A stretch of 14,673 nt of DNA from Acidobacteria bacterium UBA7540 (GCA_002478145.1 DLMI01000163.1:1-14673), one strand, 5' to 3'; shown: positions 6,689 to 12,679, numbered from the stretch's first letter. Notes: generated by a model not told the origin, from the sequence alone. Made by a program: numbers and translations.

Positions 6689-8212
6689 TCATTGCGGAGT
6701 CCGGCCTTGCATCATCCGTTGAGCCTGCTCAACTATCATTTCGTTGAGCAAGGGGGCGTAGGTATATAGGGCTTGGGCGGTCGCAGCTTCACTGGTTGTC
6801 GAGAGCATCAGGAACTCGACAGGGCACTGCTTTCCCTCGTCGTTCGGAGGGGTACATGGCGTGGTCTGCTCGCTCTGCCACGATATTACCTCTGCATGTG
6901 TCCTTGTATCCGTGTCCGTAGGCTCGCCGAGGGCTTTCTCGAACAGTCCAACGTACTCTTTCCATTCGGGCTTGGAAAAACTGAAATTGAACGACTCCAA
7001 GCTGCCGTGGAAGAAAGAGAGGGAGAAGCCATAATTGCCGCTAGTCGTATCACACTGGTCCGGCAATTGGCTGGAATCGTGTTTGCAAACGAGCGATGAG
7101 AAGCCTTTCTGTTCGAGGGCGACCTCGACCGCTTCACGGGAGTCTCCGCCCCGCAGACCGAACAGGATGAATGTCTTGTCCACCTTGGGCCGTGGCCGGT
7201 TCGGGTCCTTCTTCGCAATACCCTGGCTTTTCGCCAAATGCTCATAATCCCAGAGTTCAATTTGGGCCGATGAAGGTGCGAGGTACAACGTAAGCCGCTG
7301 GGAGGGGCAGTCTTTCTCAGGGTCGAGGAAGCACGGGACTGAACCGCCAGTATTCCATTCAAATCGCTTTCCGCCAACCCGCTCGTCCATGTTTTCAATC
7401 CAACCGGGAACTGAGTGCTCTGGCGGCGTGCCCGGCCCGAGCACGCTGGCCAACTCCTGATATACAGCTTGTGAGGAAATCGGCGGGTCGATGCCGAGCA
7501 TCATGCGGAAGTAATACAGCTTGTCGTTTGGGGAGAAGTCCAGGTTGCAGGAAAGCAGGTTGCACTTGCAATCCACCGAACCATCCTTCGTCGGAGCTTC
7601 GCAGCTCATGGTCCAGTTTTGTGCTCGCAGGACGGATTCGACTTCCGCCCGAGACTGCCCGCCATGCAGGCCCCTAAAGCCCAGCAACGATGAAGGCACC
7701 GGTGGCTCGACCTTGGCCTCTTGCCCAGCGGGCACGTTAGGGCTAGGCGACGGACTCGTCGCATTCACCGCTGGCTCCGGCCCCGACTGGGAGAAATACC
7801 AAATCCCGCCAGCGATGACGGCGAGCAGAATCACTCCCAAGACGACGTACTTGACCCGGCTTGGACTCTCTGTCGCAATCTGGAATTGCGGTGGTCTGGC
7901 CCCCGTCGGCGGGGGGCCTGCCGCCGCTGCGGACCTGCCCGCTTGCGCCTGCGCAGCCGGAGCTTCCGCCATTGTTCGGGACGGAGCAGGGAGCGGGGCA
8001 GGCAAGGGCTGTTGCTCGGAGGTGCTGCTCCCGGCCAGCGGCTCGACGTCCCGCCCACAGTGCTTGCAGACACGGGCCTTCCTGGGAATCCGCTCGGCAC
8101 AGTAGGGGCATTCACGCTCCTCACGGGCCCCGGCTTCCAGCCGGGAGCCGTCACGGGGGCAGGACTCAACGTCGTCAGGGTAAGCCTGCTGGCAGGCGGG
8201 GCGGGTCTTCAT
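6689..8212 (-). CDS. B: zinc-ribbon, single-pass membrane protein with duplicated C-terminal domain
   Basis: This encodes 507 aa from ATG 8212, with GGAGAGC about 13 bases upstream, the same long spacing as B'. Residues 1-52 are paralogous to B' (CPRDGSRL, CPYCAERIPRKARVCKHC), but the first zinc-ribbon Cys is Arg (MKTRPAC), so the first site probably cannot hold zinc normally. A Pro/Ala-rich linker (60-118) and a membrane helix (about 121-141) follow. The outer part has two related domains opening LLGFRGLHGGQSRAEVESVL (about 180) and FGLRGGDSREAVEVALEQKG (about 340), each followed by a Cys-containing beta-rich stretch. A related motif (GIRIGQPQAVVKAML) is in the C-terminus of gene A, implying a shared fold. 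The G-hydrophobic-xxGxxxxxV pattern recalls small BamE-like repeats, but I cannot assign it. It lies between A and A' in the operon. Confidence 0.85.
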   Translation of the reverse strand: MKTRPACQQAYPDDVESCPRDGSRLEAGAREERECPYCAERIPRKARVCKHCGRDVEPLAGSSTSEQQPLPAPLPAPSRTMAEAPAAQAQAGRSAAAAGPPPTGARPPQFQIATESPSRVKYVVLGVILLAVIAGGIWYFSQSGPEPAVNATSPSPSPNVPAGQEAKVEPPVPSSLLGFRGLHGGQSRAEVESVLRAQNWTMSCEAPTKDGSVDCKCNLLSCNLDFSPNDKLYYFRMMLGIDPPISSQAVYQELASVLGPGTPPEHSVPGWIENMDERVGGKRFEWNTGGSVPCFLDPEKDCPSQRLTLYLAPSSAQIELWDYEHLAKSQGIAKKDPNRPRPKVDKTFILFGLRGGDSREAVEVALEQKGFSSLVCKHDSSQLPDQCDTTSGNYGFSLSFFHGSLESFNFSFSKPEWKEYVGLFEKALGEPTDTDTRTHAEVISWQSEQTTPCTPPNDEGKQCPVEFLMLSTTSEAATAQALYTYAPLLNEMIVEQAQRMMQGRTPQ

Positions 8213-8238
8213 GGGCGTGGTTACAGCTCTCCTTTGGG

Positions 8239-8262
8239 CGATAGGTCTTCGCAGACCTACCG
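8239..8262 (-). promoter_or_regulatory. GCGA-loop hairpin spanning the stop of gene A
   Basis: The leftward transcript folds as a 10-bp stem (seven Watson-Crick pairs TAGGTCT/AGACCTA, one G-U and two G-C pairs) capped by GCGA, a GNRA tetraloop. The TAG stop of gene A is inside the 5' arm. The hairpin ends about 7 bases before the GGAGAGC site of gene B. No U-tract follows, so it is better explained as an intercistronic RNA element (stability, processing or coupling) than as a terminator. Confidence 0.55.
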
Positions 8263-9597
8263 GGATTTCCCATGCTCCTCACCGACGAGGTCGTATCCTG
8301 GGTTAAAGCCGAAGATGTCGGTGAGCCGGTCAGTCTTCTCGTTGATGAAATGCGGAATCCCGGTGTCCGGGTCCACGACCCGGACCCGCTGGTAAATGCT
8401 AAAATAGAGGACAAGCCGGAGCTGGCCCCTGAATGCCGCACACGAAGAGGTCCACTCGCCCGAGGCGTTCATTCCTCCCGAGCAGGTCCACGGCATGGCA
8501 AAGCCACGAGCCTGGAGCATGGCCTTGACAACAGCCTGCGGCTGGCCGATGCGTATGCCCTGAGTCGCCGCCTGGTAGTTCGCCTTGCGCTTCTCAATGA
8601 GTGCCAGCTCGGCTTTGAACTTGGCTTCGAATTTTGCCTTCTGCTCCGCCTCCTCCTTCCGCTTCTGGACGCAGACCGGGTCGGCAGCCTGCTCGCCGGG
8701 GCTGCGGAAGTCTTCCTTTGTGCAGCGGCGAGTGGCTAACGGAGGTTCGGCTCCCGAGGTCACCATCATTCTTCTTCCTACACCCGCCAGCCAGTCATTT
8801 TTTTCTTTGGTGGAAAGGGCTTCGTACGCTGTCTGTGCCTCTTGGCTTGTCACCTTACAGTTGTATTCGCTCCCCGAGCAACTAGCGTCGTTACAGTCCC
8901 AACCAGAGACACAATGGGTTGCCTGGCGGAATAGGAAGTGAGGGCAATCTTCGTTCTGTCCAGGGGGGAGTACGGGTATGTGTTCTGTGTCCGCCGCCCA
9001 TGCCTTGCAGTAGGCCATCACCGAGCGCCAGTCGGTGCAACAAGGTGGAATGCGGGCAGCCGCTTCTTGCGCTGTTTGCAATTCTTGACGTGTCACTTCG
9101 GAGCCTCCATGACCGAGCAGGTACTGAGGGCAAACGTATTGTTGGGAGCCGTTGGCAATAGCAATCGGTATGTGTTCCTTGTCTGCCGCCCATGCCTTGC
9201 AGTAGGCCAAGATTTCAGCGTCCGTATGGCAACCACCTGCATCGTTCTCGGTCCCAGGGGTTGGAGGCTGGTCATAAATGACCTGGAAACTGTCCACATA
9301 AACCTCAGCACACTTGTTCGTGAGGACCTTGACCCTGCCGTTTGAGTGCTCTTTCCCTATGACCTTAACCTTCTCACCGCTCTTCAGGAGCATCTCCGGC
9401 TCCTTGGCCTCAAGGAGTGGATATGCCTTAACCTCACGGAACCCAGGGTAACCGACGTGAGCTGGCCGCCTTGGTTCCAGATTCACGACAGCGCCAGCAT
9501 TAGTGCTCTCCTGGGCTGCACTCTGCCCGAGGGCCATTGCAGTGGAGCACAGCAGCATGAACATGAACTTGAGAATGAAAGCTGTTCTTGACCTCAC
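8257..9597 (-). CDS. A: exported Cys-rich protein with SH3b-like segment and internal duplication
   Basis: This encodes 446 aa from GTG 9597, with GGAGG four bases upstream. I chose this start because the context TATTGGAGG..C.TGNGGTC and the following signal peptide match gene A' almost residue for residue (FILKFMFMLLCSTAMALG). Residues 69-108 (SGEKVKVIGKEHSNGRVKVL) form the SH3b-like segment shared with A'. Residues 125-182 and 189-262 are an imperfect duplication built on YCKAWAADxEHIP, Cys-Pro, and (V)TxQExQTAxEA. About 308-342 is a Lys/Glu/Ala coiled coil. The C-terminus (348-446) begins GIRIGQPQAVVKAMLQARGF and resembles the repeated domain of B. The many Cys suggest disulfides outside the cytoplasm. 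The GTG overlaps the stop of the tiny upstream gene by four bases (GTGA). Confidence 0.85.
   Translation of the reverse strand: MRSRTAFILKFMFMLLCSTAMALGQSAAQESTNAGAVVNLEPRRPAHVGYPGFREVKAYPLLEAKEPEMLLKSGEKVKVIGKEHSNGRVKVLTNKCAEVYVDSFQVIYDQPPTPGTENDAGGCHTDAEILAYCKAWAADKEHIPIAIANGSQQYVCPQYLLGHGGSEVTRQELQTAQEAAARIPPCCTDWRSVMAYCKAWAADTEHIPVLPPGQNEDCPHFLFRQATHCVSGWDCNDASCSGSEYNCKVTSQEAQTAYEALSTKEKNDWLAGVGRRMMVTSGAEPPLATRRCTKEDFRSPGEQAADPVCVQKRKEEAEQKAKFEAKFKAELALIEKRKANYQAATQGIRIGQPQAVVKAMLQARGFAMPWTCSGGMNASGEWTSSCAAFRGQLRLVLYFSIYQRVRVVDPDTGIPHFINEKTDRLTDIFGFNPGYDLVGEEHGKSR
8975..9209. repeat. Internal direct repeat in gene A (43 bp, two copies)
   Basis: Bases 8975-9017 and 9167-9209 match at about 40 of 43 positions, sharing GCCGCCCATGCCTTGCAGTA. 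They encode the two copies of YCKAWAAD.EHIP. The close nucleotide match compared with the diverged flanks suggests a recent duplication, gene conversion, or strong constraint on this motif. Confidence 0.8.
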
Positions 9598-9740
9598 GAA
9601 TCCTCCAATAGGGCCGAAAAAGGCGATTGACCTGCATGTGGAATGCGGTGCGGCTGACAATCGGCCGGCTGCCATACGCCGGACCCGAACAGCAGGACGA
9701 CCAGCACCACGATTCCGACAAGCCCACGCTGGCTGCTCAT
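9594..9740 (-). CDS. Tiny single-helix membrane protein (48 aa) leading the A gene
   Basis: ATG 9740 opens MSSQRGLVGIVVLVVLLFGS, a short basic N-terminus followed by a clear hydrophobic helix (residues about 6-22). A hydrophilic tail ending SALLEDS follows. GAAGG lies just upstream. An in-frame ATG at 9755 would add MLKAK and overlap the preceding gene's stop. The stop TGA overlaps the GTG start of gene A (GTGA), typical of translational coupling. Helix and tail fit a small inner-membrane protein or an uncleaved signal anchor. The A' gene has no counterpart upstream of it. No family recognised. Confidence 0.6.
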   Translation of the reverse strand: MSSQRGLVGIVVLVVLLFGSGVWQPADCQPHRIPHAGQSPFSALLEDS

Positions 9741-9748
9741 CTTCGCCT

Positions 9749-9865
9749 TCAACATTCAGTTCTCGCCCCTACCCAGTAGGCAGTCCGTCCATCCGTAATG
9801 ATGGATTGCTGCTTGTCTGCATGTCCAAGGATGGTGCTTCCTGGATTCTTGCCCACGTCGGCCAT
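9749..9865 (-). CDS. Tiny hypothetical protein (38 aa), probable first gene of the leftward operon
   Basis: ATG 9865 has GAAGGAGAGG about 11 bases upstream. The frame reads MADVGKNPGSTILGHADKQQ and ends YWVGARTEC. Its TGA (9751-9749) lies 8 bases before the next start, or overlaps the alternative ATG 9755. The product is soluble and small, with one terminal Cys; it could be a genuine microprotein or a leader peptide coupling translation to the 48-aa gene. An inverted repeat (TCCATC/GATGGA, 9788-9805) lies inside it and may be an operator or attenuator element. Confidence 0.45.
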   Translation of the reverse strand: MADVGKNPGSTILGHADKQQSIITDGRTAYWVGARTEC

Positions 9866-9959
9866 CACTTCTAGTTCCTCTCCTTCGCACTTTTGACCCC
9901 ACGGCTACCAGCTAATCTGCTCGTGGTGAATATGCACGCAGTAGACTACAAACGAGGGC
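9866..9959. promoter_or_regulatory. Divergent intergenic region between leftward operon and XRE gene
   Basis: This 94-bp gap must supply transcription both ways. I see no convincing -35/-10 pair on either strand; TTGACC (about 9893-9898) on the plus strand is the best -35-like hexamer. The position next to an XRE regulator makes it the natural place for that regulator's operator, but the only clean nearby inverted repeat (9788-9805) is inside the tiny 38-aa ORF. Confidence 0.35.
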
Positions 9960-10226
9960 GTGAATCAAGGGAGATTCTTCAAGGCCCTCGGTACGAAGGT
10001 ACGGGGGCTCCGCAGGAAGCGTGGCTACTCGCAGGAGGACATGATTTACTTCGGGTTCTCGGCGAGGCACTGGCAGCAAATCGAGGCCGGTCGGCCCATC
10101 ACCATGACCACCCTGCTGCGCATCTGCGAGGTGTTCGAGGTCCCGATGACAAGAGTGGTGCAGGGCCTGGATGCCGGAATCTACGAGAAGCCATCCGCCG
10201 GCCCGCCCTCCCGCAGGCGCTCCTAA
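9960..10226 (+). CDS. XRE-family helix-turn-helix regulator (88 aa)
   Basis: GTG 9960 follows a weak CGAGGG site. Residues about 8-68 form a Cro/CI-type HTH: LGTKVRGLRRKRGYSQEDMI, then the recognition helix region SARHWQQIEAGRPITMTTLL and RICEVFEVPMTRVVQG. Gln25 and Glu42/Gly44 sit at the usual conserved positions (SQE..., IE.G). The C-terminus (SAGPPSRRRS) is a short basic Pro-rich tail, so this is a minimal regulator without a ligand domain. It is divergent from the central operon and first in the right arm, which makes it the likely controller of one or both. Such proteins in mobile elements commonly repress their own promoter; here that is inference. Confidence 0.85.
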   Translation: MNQGRFFKALGTKVRGLRRKRGYSQEDMIYFGFSARHWQQIEAGRPITMTTLLRICEVFEVPMTRVVQGLDAGIYEKPSAGPPSRRRS

Positions 10227-10304
10227 GCTCTGCTGCCATTCCTATTCCACGCCCGCCAAACTCTCAGGCACTTTCAATTTCTCCCGAAAAAACTGCTCGG
10301 ACCG

Positions 10305-10490
10305 ATGTATACCATAGTTGTGGGACCTATCTTCTACATCCAACCCCGCATGCACTGCTTCGAATCCCAGCGCCTCCCAGACGGTCTGGGCTATGCCACT
10401 TCGTTCAAATTCATGGACCTCTTACCAGCCTGGGATGAACCCTTCCACCTGGAACCAGCCTCCGAAACATCAGCGGGAGGGCAGCCATGA
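10305..10490 (+). CDS. Small hypothetical protein (61 aa) coupled to the DSP-like gene
   Basis: ATG 10305 opens MYTIVVGPIFYIQPRMHCFE, followed by SQRLPDGLGYATSFKFMDLL and an acidic tail. The stop TGA (10488-10490) overlaps the next ATG (10487) as ATGA, which supports real translation. The ribosome binding site is poor (CGGA near 10300), so expression may be low or the true start may differ. It has no signal peptide; the short hydrophobic start is too brief to be a membrane helix. Aromatic and Pro content suggests a compact beta fold. Family unknown. The 78 bases between it and the XRE gene hold nothing recognisable. Confidence 0.45.
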   Translation: MYTIVVGPIFYIQPRMHCFESQRLPDGLGYATSFKFMDLLPAWDEPFHLEPASETSAGGQP

Positions 10491-10897
10491 CGAGCGCCAC
10501 ACAGGTTTGGGAGAGGCTTTTCATTGGCGGGATTGACGATGCCGAAGCTCTCGCCGAGTCAAATCCGCTCGATATCACCACTGTCATTACCTTGAGCCGT
10601 GGGACGGTGCGGAAGTTTGCGTATGCCGTGAACTACCTCCATTTTCCTGTGCCGGAAGCCCGCCCTATCCGAGGCGGAACGTTCGACGGAATCATCGACG
10701 CCATTTGGGAGAACATCCGCTGGGGGAAGGTGCTCGTCCAAAGCCTTGCCGGTGCGAACCGTGCTCCGATTGTCGCCGCCGCATGGATGCACGTCGTCGG
10801 CTGCAAGGGCATTGACGCCGCCTTGGTGGATATCGGAAAGCTGCGCACGATTGTACCCAACCAAATCCTGCTGAGAAGCGTGAAGGAGTTACTGTGA
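10487..10897 (+). CDS. Dual-specificity phosphatase-fold protein lacking the catalytic cysteine
   Basis: This encodes 136 aa from ATG 10487, with GGGAGG 6 bases upstream. The fold signature is clear: RLFIGGIDDAEAL (10-22), a beta strand TTVITLS, YLHFPVPEARPI (50-61), the P-loop VLVQSLAGANRAP (82-94) and a helix after it. DSPs use HCxxGxxR; here His-Cys is Gln85-Ser86, while the glycine and Arg92 remain. Cys is the nucleophile in this family, so hydrolysis should be abolished, as in pseudophosphatases such as STYX (HG for HC) and in Cys-to-Ser substrate traps that still bind phosphopeptides. It may therefore be a phospho-binding or regulatory protein. The stop overlaps the recombinase start (TGATG). 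The substitution changes two adjacent codons (CAA AGC where CAC/T TGC is expected), so one sequencing error cannot explain it. Confidence 0.8.
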   Translation: MTSATQVWERLFIGGIDDAEALAESNPLDITTVITLSRGTVRKFAYAVNYLHFPVPEARPIRGGTFDGIIDAIWENIRWGKVLVQSLAGANRAPIVAAAWMHVVGCKGIDAALVDIGKLRTIVPNQILLRSVKELL

Positions 10898-11544
10898 TGA
10901 CGAAATGTGCAATCTATGCGAGGGTCTCGCTCCCGACCCAGCACATCTCGACCCAATTGCTCCCCCTGCGGGAGCTTGCAGCAAGGAAAGGTTTCGTGGT
11001 GACTGCGGAATACCAGGACCACGGAATCTCCGGCACGAAAGCCCGCAGGCCCGGCCTCGACAGCTTAATGGCAGATGCGAGAAAGGGGAAGTTCACTGTC
11101 CTGTTGGTCTCGGCGTTCGATAGAATTGCCAGAAGCACCCGCCACTTCCTCCAGGTTCTCGACGAGCTTGACAGCCTCGACATCCAGTTCATTTCAGCGA
11201 GAGAGGCCGTTGACACAACCGGGCCGATGGGCCGGTTATTCGTCACGATGATTGGCTCCATTGCCGAGCTTGAAGGTGCGTTGATTCGAGAGCGCATCCG
11301 TCAGGGCATGGCCCGCAGGCGGTTAGAGGGTTATCGCCTCGGGCGGGCACCGCTCGACATTGACCACCAATCCCTCGTCCGTGACCGCCTCTCGGGTATG
11401 TCGCTGTCTACCGTCGCAAGGAAATATGGGGTGAGCCGTGCCAGCGTGGTCAGGTTTTCCAAGCTAGCCAGAACGGGCGAGACCACGCCGGTCGGCGGGT
11501 TCCTGCCAGCGCCGGTCCTAGCACCAGCCCAGTGCCTGGCCTAG
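10897..11544 (+). CDS. Small serine recombinase (resolvase/invertase family)
   Basis: This encodes 215 aa from ATG 10897 (GTG 10894 is possible). AAGGAG is 8 bases upstream and the ATG overlaps the preceding TGA. Residues 1-130 form the catalytic domain: IYARVSLPTQ with nucleophile Ser11, DHGISGTKARRPGLDSLM, VLLVSAFDRIARSTRHFLQV with the arginines of the active site, GRLFVTMIGSIAELEGALI, and the E-helix start RERIRQGMARRR. A C-terminal HTH follows (MSLSTVARKYGVSRASVVRF, about 168-190). Size and order match Hin/Tn3-resolvase-type enzymes, not large serine integrases. A Pro-rich 20-aa tail (VGGFLPAPVLAPAQCLA) extends past the HTH. The usual D of the YARVSxxDQ motif is replaced. Expected role: cointegrate resolution, inversion or multimer resolution. 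No paired crossover site was recognised nearby. Confidence 0.95.
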   Translation: MTKCAIYARVSLPTQHISTQLLPLRELAARKGFVVTAEYQDHGISGTKARRPGLDSLMADARKGKFTVLLVSAFDRIARSTRHFLQVLDELDSLDIQFISAREAVDTTGPMGRLFVTMIGSIAELEGALIRERIRQGMARRRLEGYRLGRAPLDIDHQSLVRDRLSGMSLSTVARKYGVSRASVVRFSKLARTGETTPVGGFLPAPVLAPAQCLA

Positions 11545-11563
11545 CGCCCACAGGAGAGTCCGC

Positions 11564-11848
11564 ATGGAGGCTCATGACAAGCCGGGAATACTCTTCAGGT
11601 TCCGCCGCCCGAGCGGCGTCCCGAGGCGGCACCCGAGCAAGGCGATGACCGAGGCGCTGCGGCACCTCGCCGAGTCTGAGGAGATGCAGCCGTTCATAAG
11701 CGACGCCCGTGCCCGACGCCGGAATGTAGTCGTCGAGGTCTTCCACTCCAGCGACGGTCGCCCGCTGTTGATTCACACAACGACCGCACCCAAGCGTGAG
11801 GCCTATGGAGGGACAGGTACCGGAGCCGGAGCAATACCGCCTCTTTGA
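11564..11848 (+). CDS. Hypothetical protein (94 aa)
   Basis: ATG 11564 has AGGAGAG about 6 bases upstream and lies 19 bases after the recombinase stop. The N-terminus is basic (RFRRPSGVPRRHPSK), followed by a helix (AMTEALRHLAESEEMQPFIS), Arg-rich residues and a beta strand pair (NVVVEVFHSSDGRPLLIHTT). The C-terminal 15 residues are encoded in the overlap with the next gene and are Gly/Pro-rich. No cysteines, signal or membrane segment. No family recognised. It belongs to the right-arm operon. Confidence 0.65.
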   Translation: MEAHDKPGILFRFRRPSGVPRRHPSKAMTEALRHLAESEEMQPFISDARARRRNVVVEVFHSSDGRPLLIHTTTAPKREAYGGTGTGAGAIPPL

Positions 11849-12080
11849 GTTCAACCAGGGCGACGTCAGCTTTCTCAGGGAGGTCGGGATAAGGCCTTGC
11901 GTGATTCGCTACCGCCGCCCCCCGCCGCTCCTGCCGTCGTTTCCTGCAATAGCGCCTGCCCGCCTCACCGGGAAGGACATCGAGTGGCTCAAGGAATGCG
12001 GCGTGGCGTGGGAACAGAGGCCAGCGGTCCAGCTCTCACTGGACTTCTGCGACCGCCAGGAGACCGTGCAGGAGACATAG
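11805..12080 (+). CDS. Hypothetical protein (91 aa) with two related short helices
   Basis: The start at ATG 11805 has GTGAGG just upstream (a GTG at 11796 is an alternative) and overlaps the preceding gene by 44 bases in another frame. The protein contains two similar segments: DVSFLREVGIRPCV (near residue 20) and LTGKDIEWLKECGVAWE (near 55), each a short helix ending in GV/GI plus an aromatic or Pro, separated by a Pro-rich linker. The unit D(I/V)xxLKExGI is common in small phage and mobile-element proteins, but I cannot name the family. Length, GC-rich codon ends and the downstream GGAGG-led gene support reality. Confidence 0.6.
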   Translation: MEGQVPEPEQYRLFEFNQGDVSFLREVGIRPCVIRYRRPPPLLPSFPAIAPARLTGKDIEWLKECGVAWEQRPAVQLSLDFCDRQETVQET

Positions 12081-12098
12081 ATTCTTGCGGAGGTTCGC

Positions 12099-12269
12099 AT
12101 GAAGAAGGAATGCAGCAGTTGCAACGGAACGGGCAAGTGCCCGCAGTGCAAGGGCACGGGCCGCCTCGGGTATCCCGGCTACGGCCAGGTGGACGCCTAT
12201 CGAACCCCCTGCATTGCGTGCCAGGAGTCAGGCGTCTGCCGGGTTTGCCGGGGCACCGGACAGAAATAA
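12099..12269 (+). CDS. 56-aa DnaJ-like zinc-finger microprotein (four CxxC units)
   Basis: ATG 12099 is preceded by GGAGG 5 bases upstream. The product is almost nothing but metal motifs: CSSCNGTG (5-12), CPQCKGTG (14-21), CIACQESG (38-45) and CRVCRGTG (47-54). Four CxxCxGxG-type repeats are the signature of the DnaJ cysteine-rich domain, which folds around two zinc ions. Here it stands alone with no J-domain and no substrate-binding domain; the central spacer (LGYPGYGQVDAYRTP) links two pairs. Free-standing versions of this domain (including TsaB-like or BSD2-type proteins) can act as thiol or folding factors, so a role in binding an unfolded or Cys-rich partner is plausible, for example its two Cys-containing neighbours. 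That is inference. Confidence 0.85.
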   Translation: MKKECSSCNGTGKCPQCKGTGRLGYPGYGQVDAYRTPCIACQESGVCRVCRGTGQK

Positions 12270-12303
12270 GCTGCCCGATGCCGCCAGCCAAAAGGGAGGA
12301 GCG

Positions 12304-12642
12304 GTGAGCCACGAGCATTTCTGCTACGTCGCCGGCCATTACTGGCAGTGCGAGGGGACGGCCCTGCGTGGCGGCGACACGGAGCCTTCCGTCTGCGTGT
12401 GTGTCTGCGGCCTCCCGCTGGAGGGATTCGACCATAGCGGGTGCCACGACAACGTAGAGCTGCTCGCCTGCCCCGAGAACCGGGAGGAAGGGCGGCAGAG
12501 GATGGAAGACGCCAAAAGGGAACACGGCCGGCAGCGTGCCGAGTTCGGCTTCGACGGGAAGTGGGCGAGGATGAAGGCGCTGCCGGACGGGCCGGAGAAG
12601 CATGCGCTCGCCGAGGAAATCGTGGAGTGGCTTTTCCGATAG
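12304..12642 (+). CDS. Cys-rich hypothetical protein (112 aa)
   Basis: GTG 12304 follows GGAGGAG closely (about 4 bases), 34 bases after the microprotein stop. The N-terminus (HEHFCYVAGHYWQCEGTAL) and the centre (PSVCVCVCGLPLEGFDHSGC, then ACPENRE) carry about seven cysteines and four histidines within residues 5-65, a likely zinc-binding module. The C-terminal half is a charged helix (EGRQRMEDAKREHGRQRAEF) followed by KALPDGPEKHALAEEIVEWL. A longer frame from 12214 is possible but has no ribosome binding site and overlaps the preceding gene. No family recognised. Confidence 0.65.
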   Translation: MSHEHFCYVAGHYWQCEGTALRGGDTEPSVCVCVCGLPLEGFDHSGCHDNVELLACPENREEGRQRMEDAKREHGRQRAEFGFDGKWARMKALPDGPEKHALAEEIVEWLFR

Positions 12643-12679
12643 ACGGCAGCCGTGGGCGGCAGCCTGACGGGAGCAAACG

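Noticed and set aside
7521..8395. Long plus-strand frames opposite gene B (7521-8105, 7721-8395)
   Set aside because: Shadows of a well-supported zinc-ribbon membrane gene; low-complexity Arg/Pro composition.
9788..9805. TCCATC/GATGGA inverted repeat as the XRE operator
   Set aside because: It lies inside a small frame about 150 bases from the XRE start and no second copy was seen; retained only as a remark.
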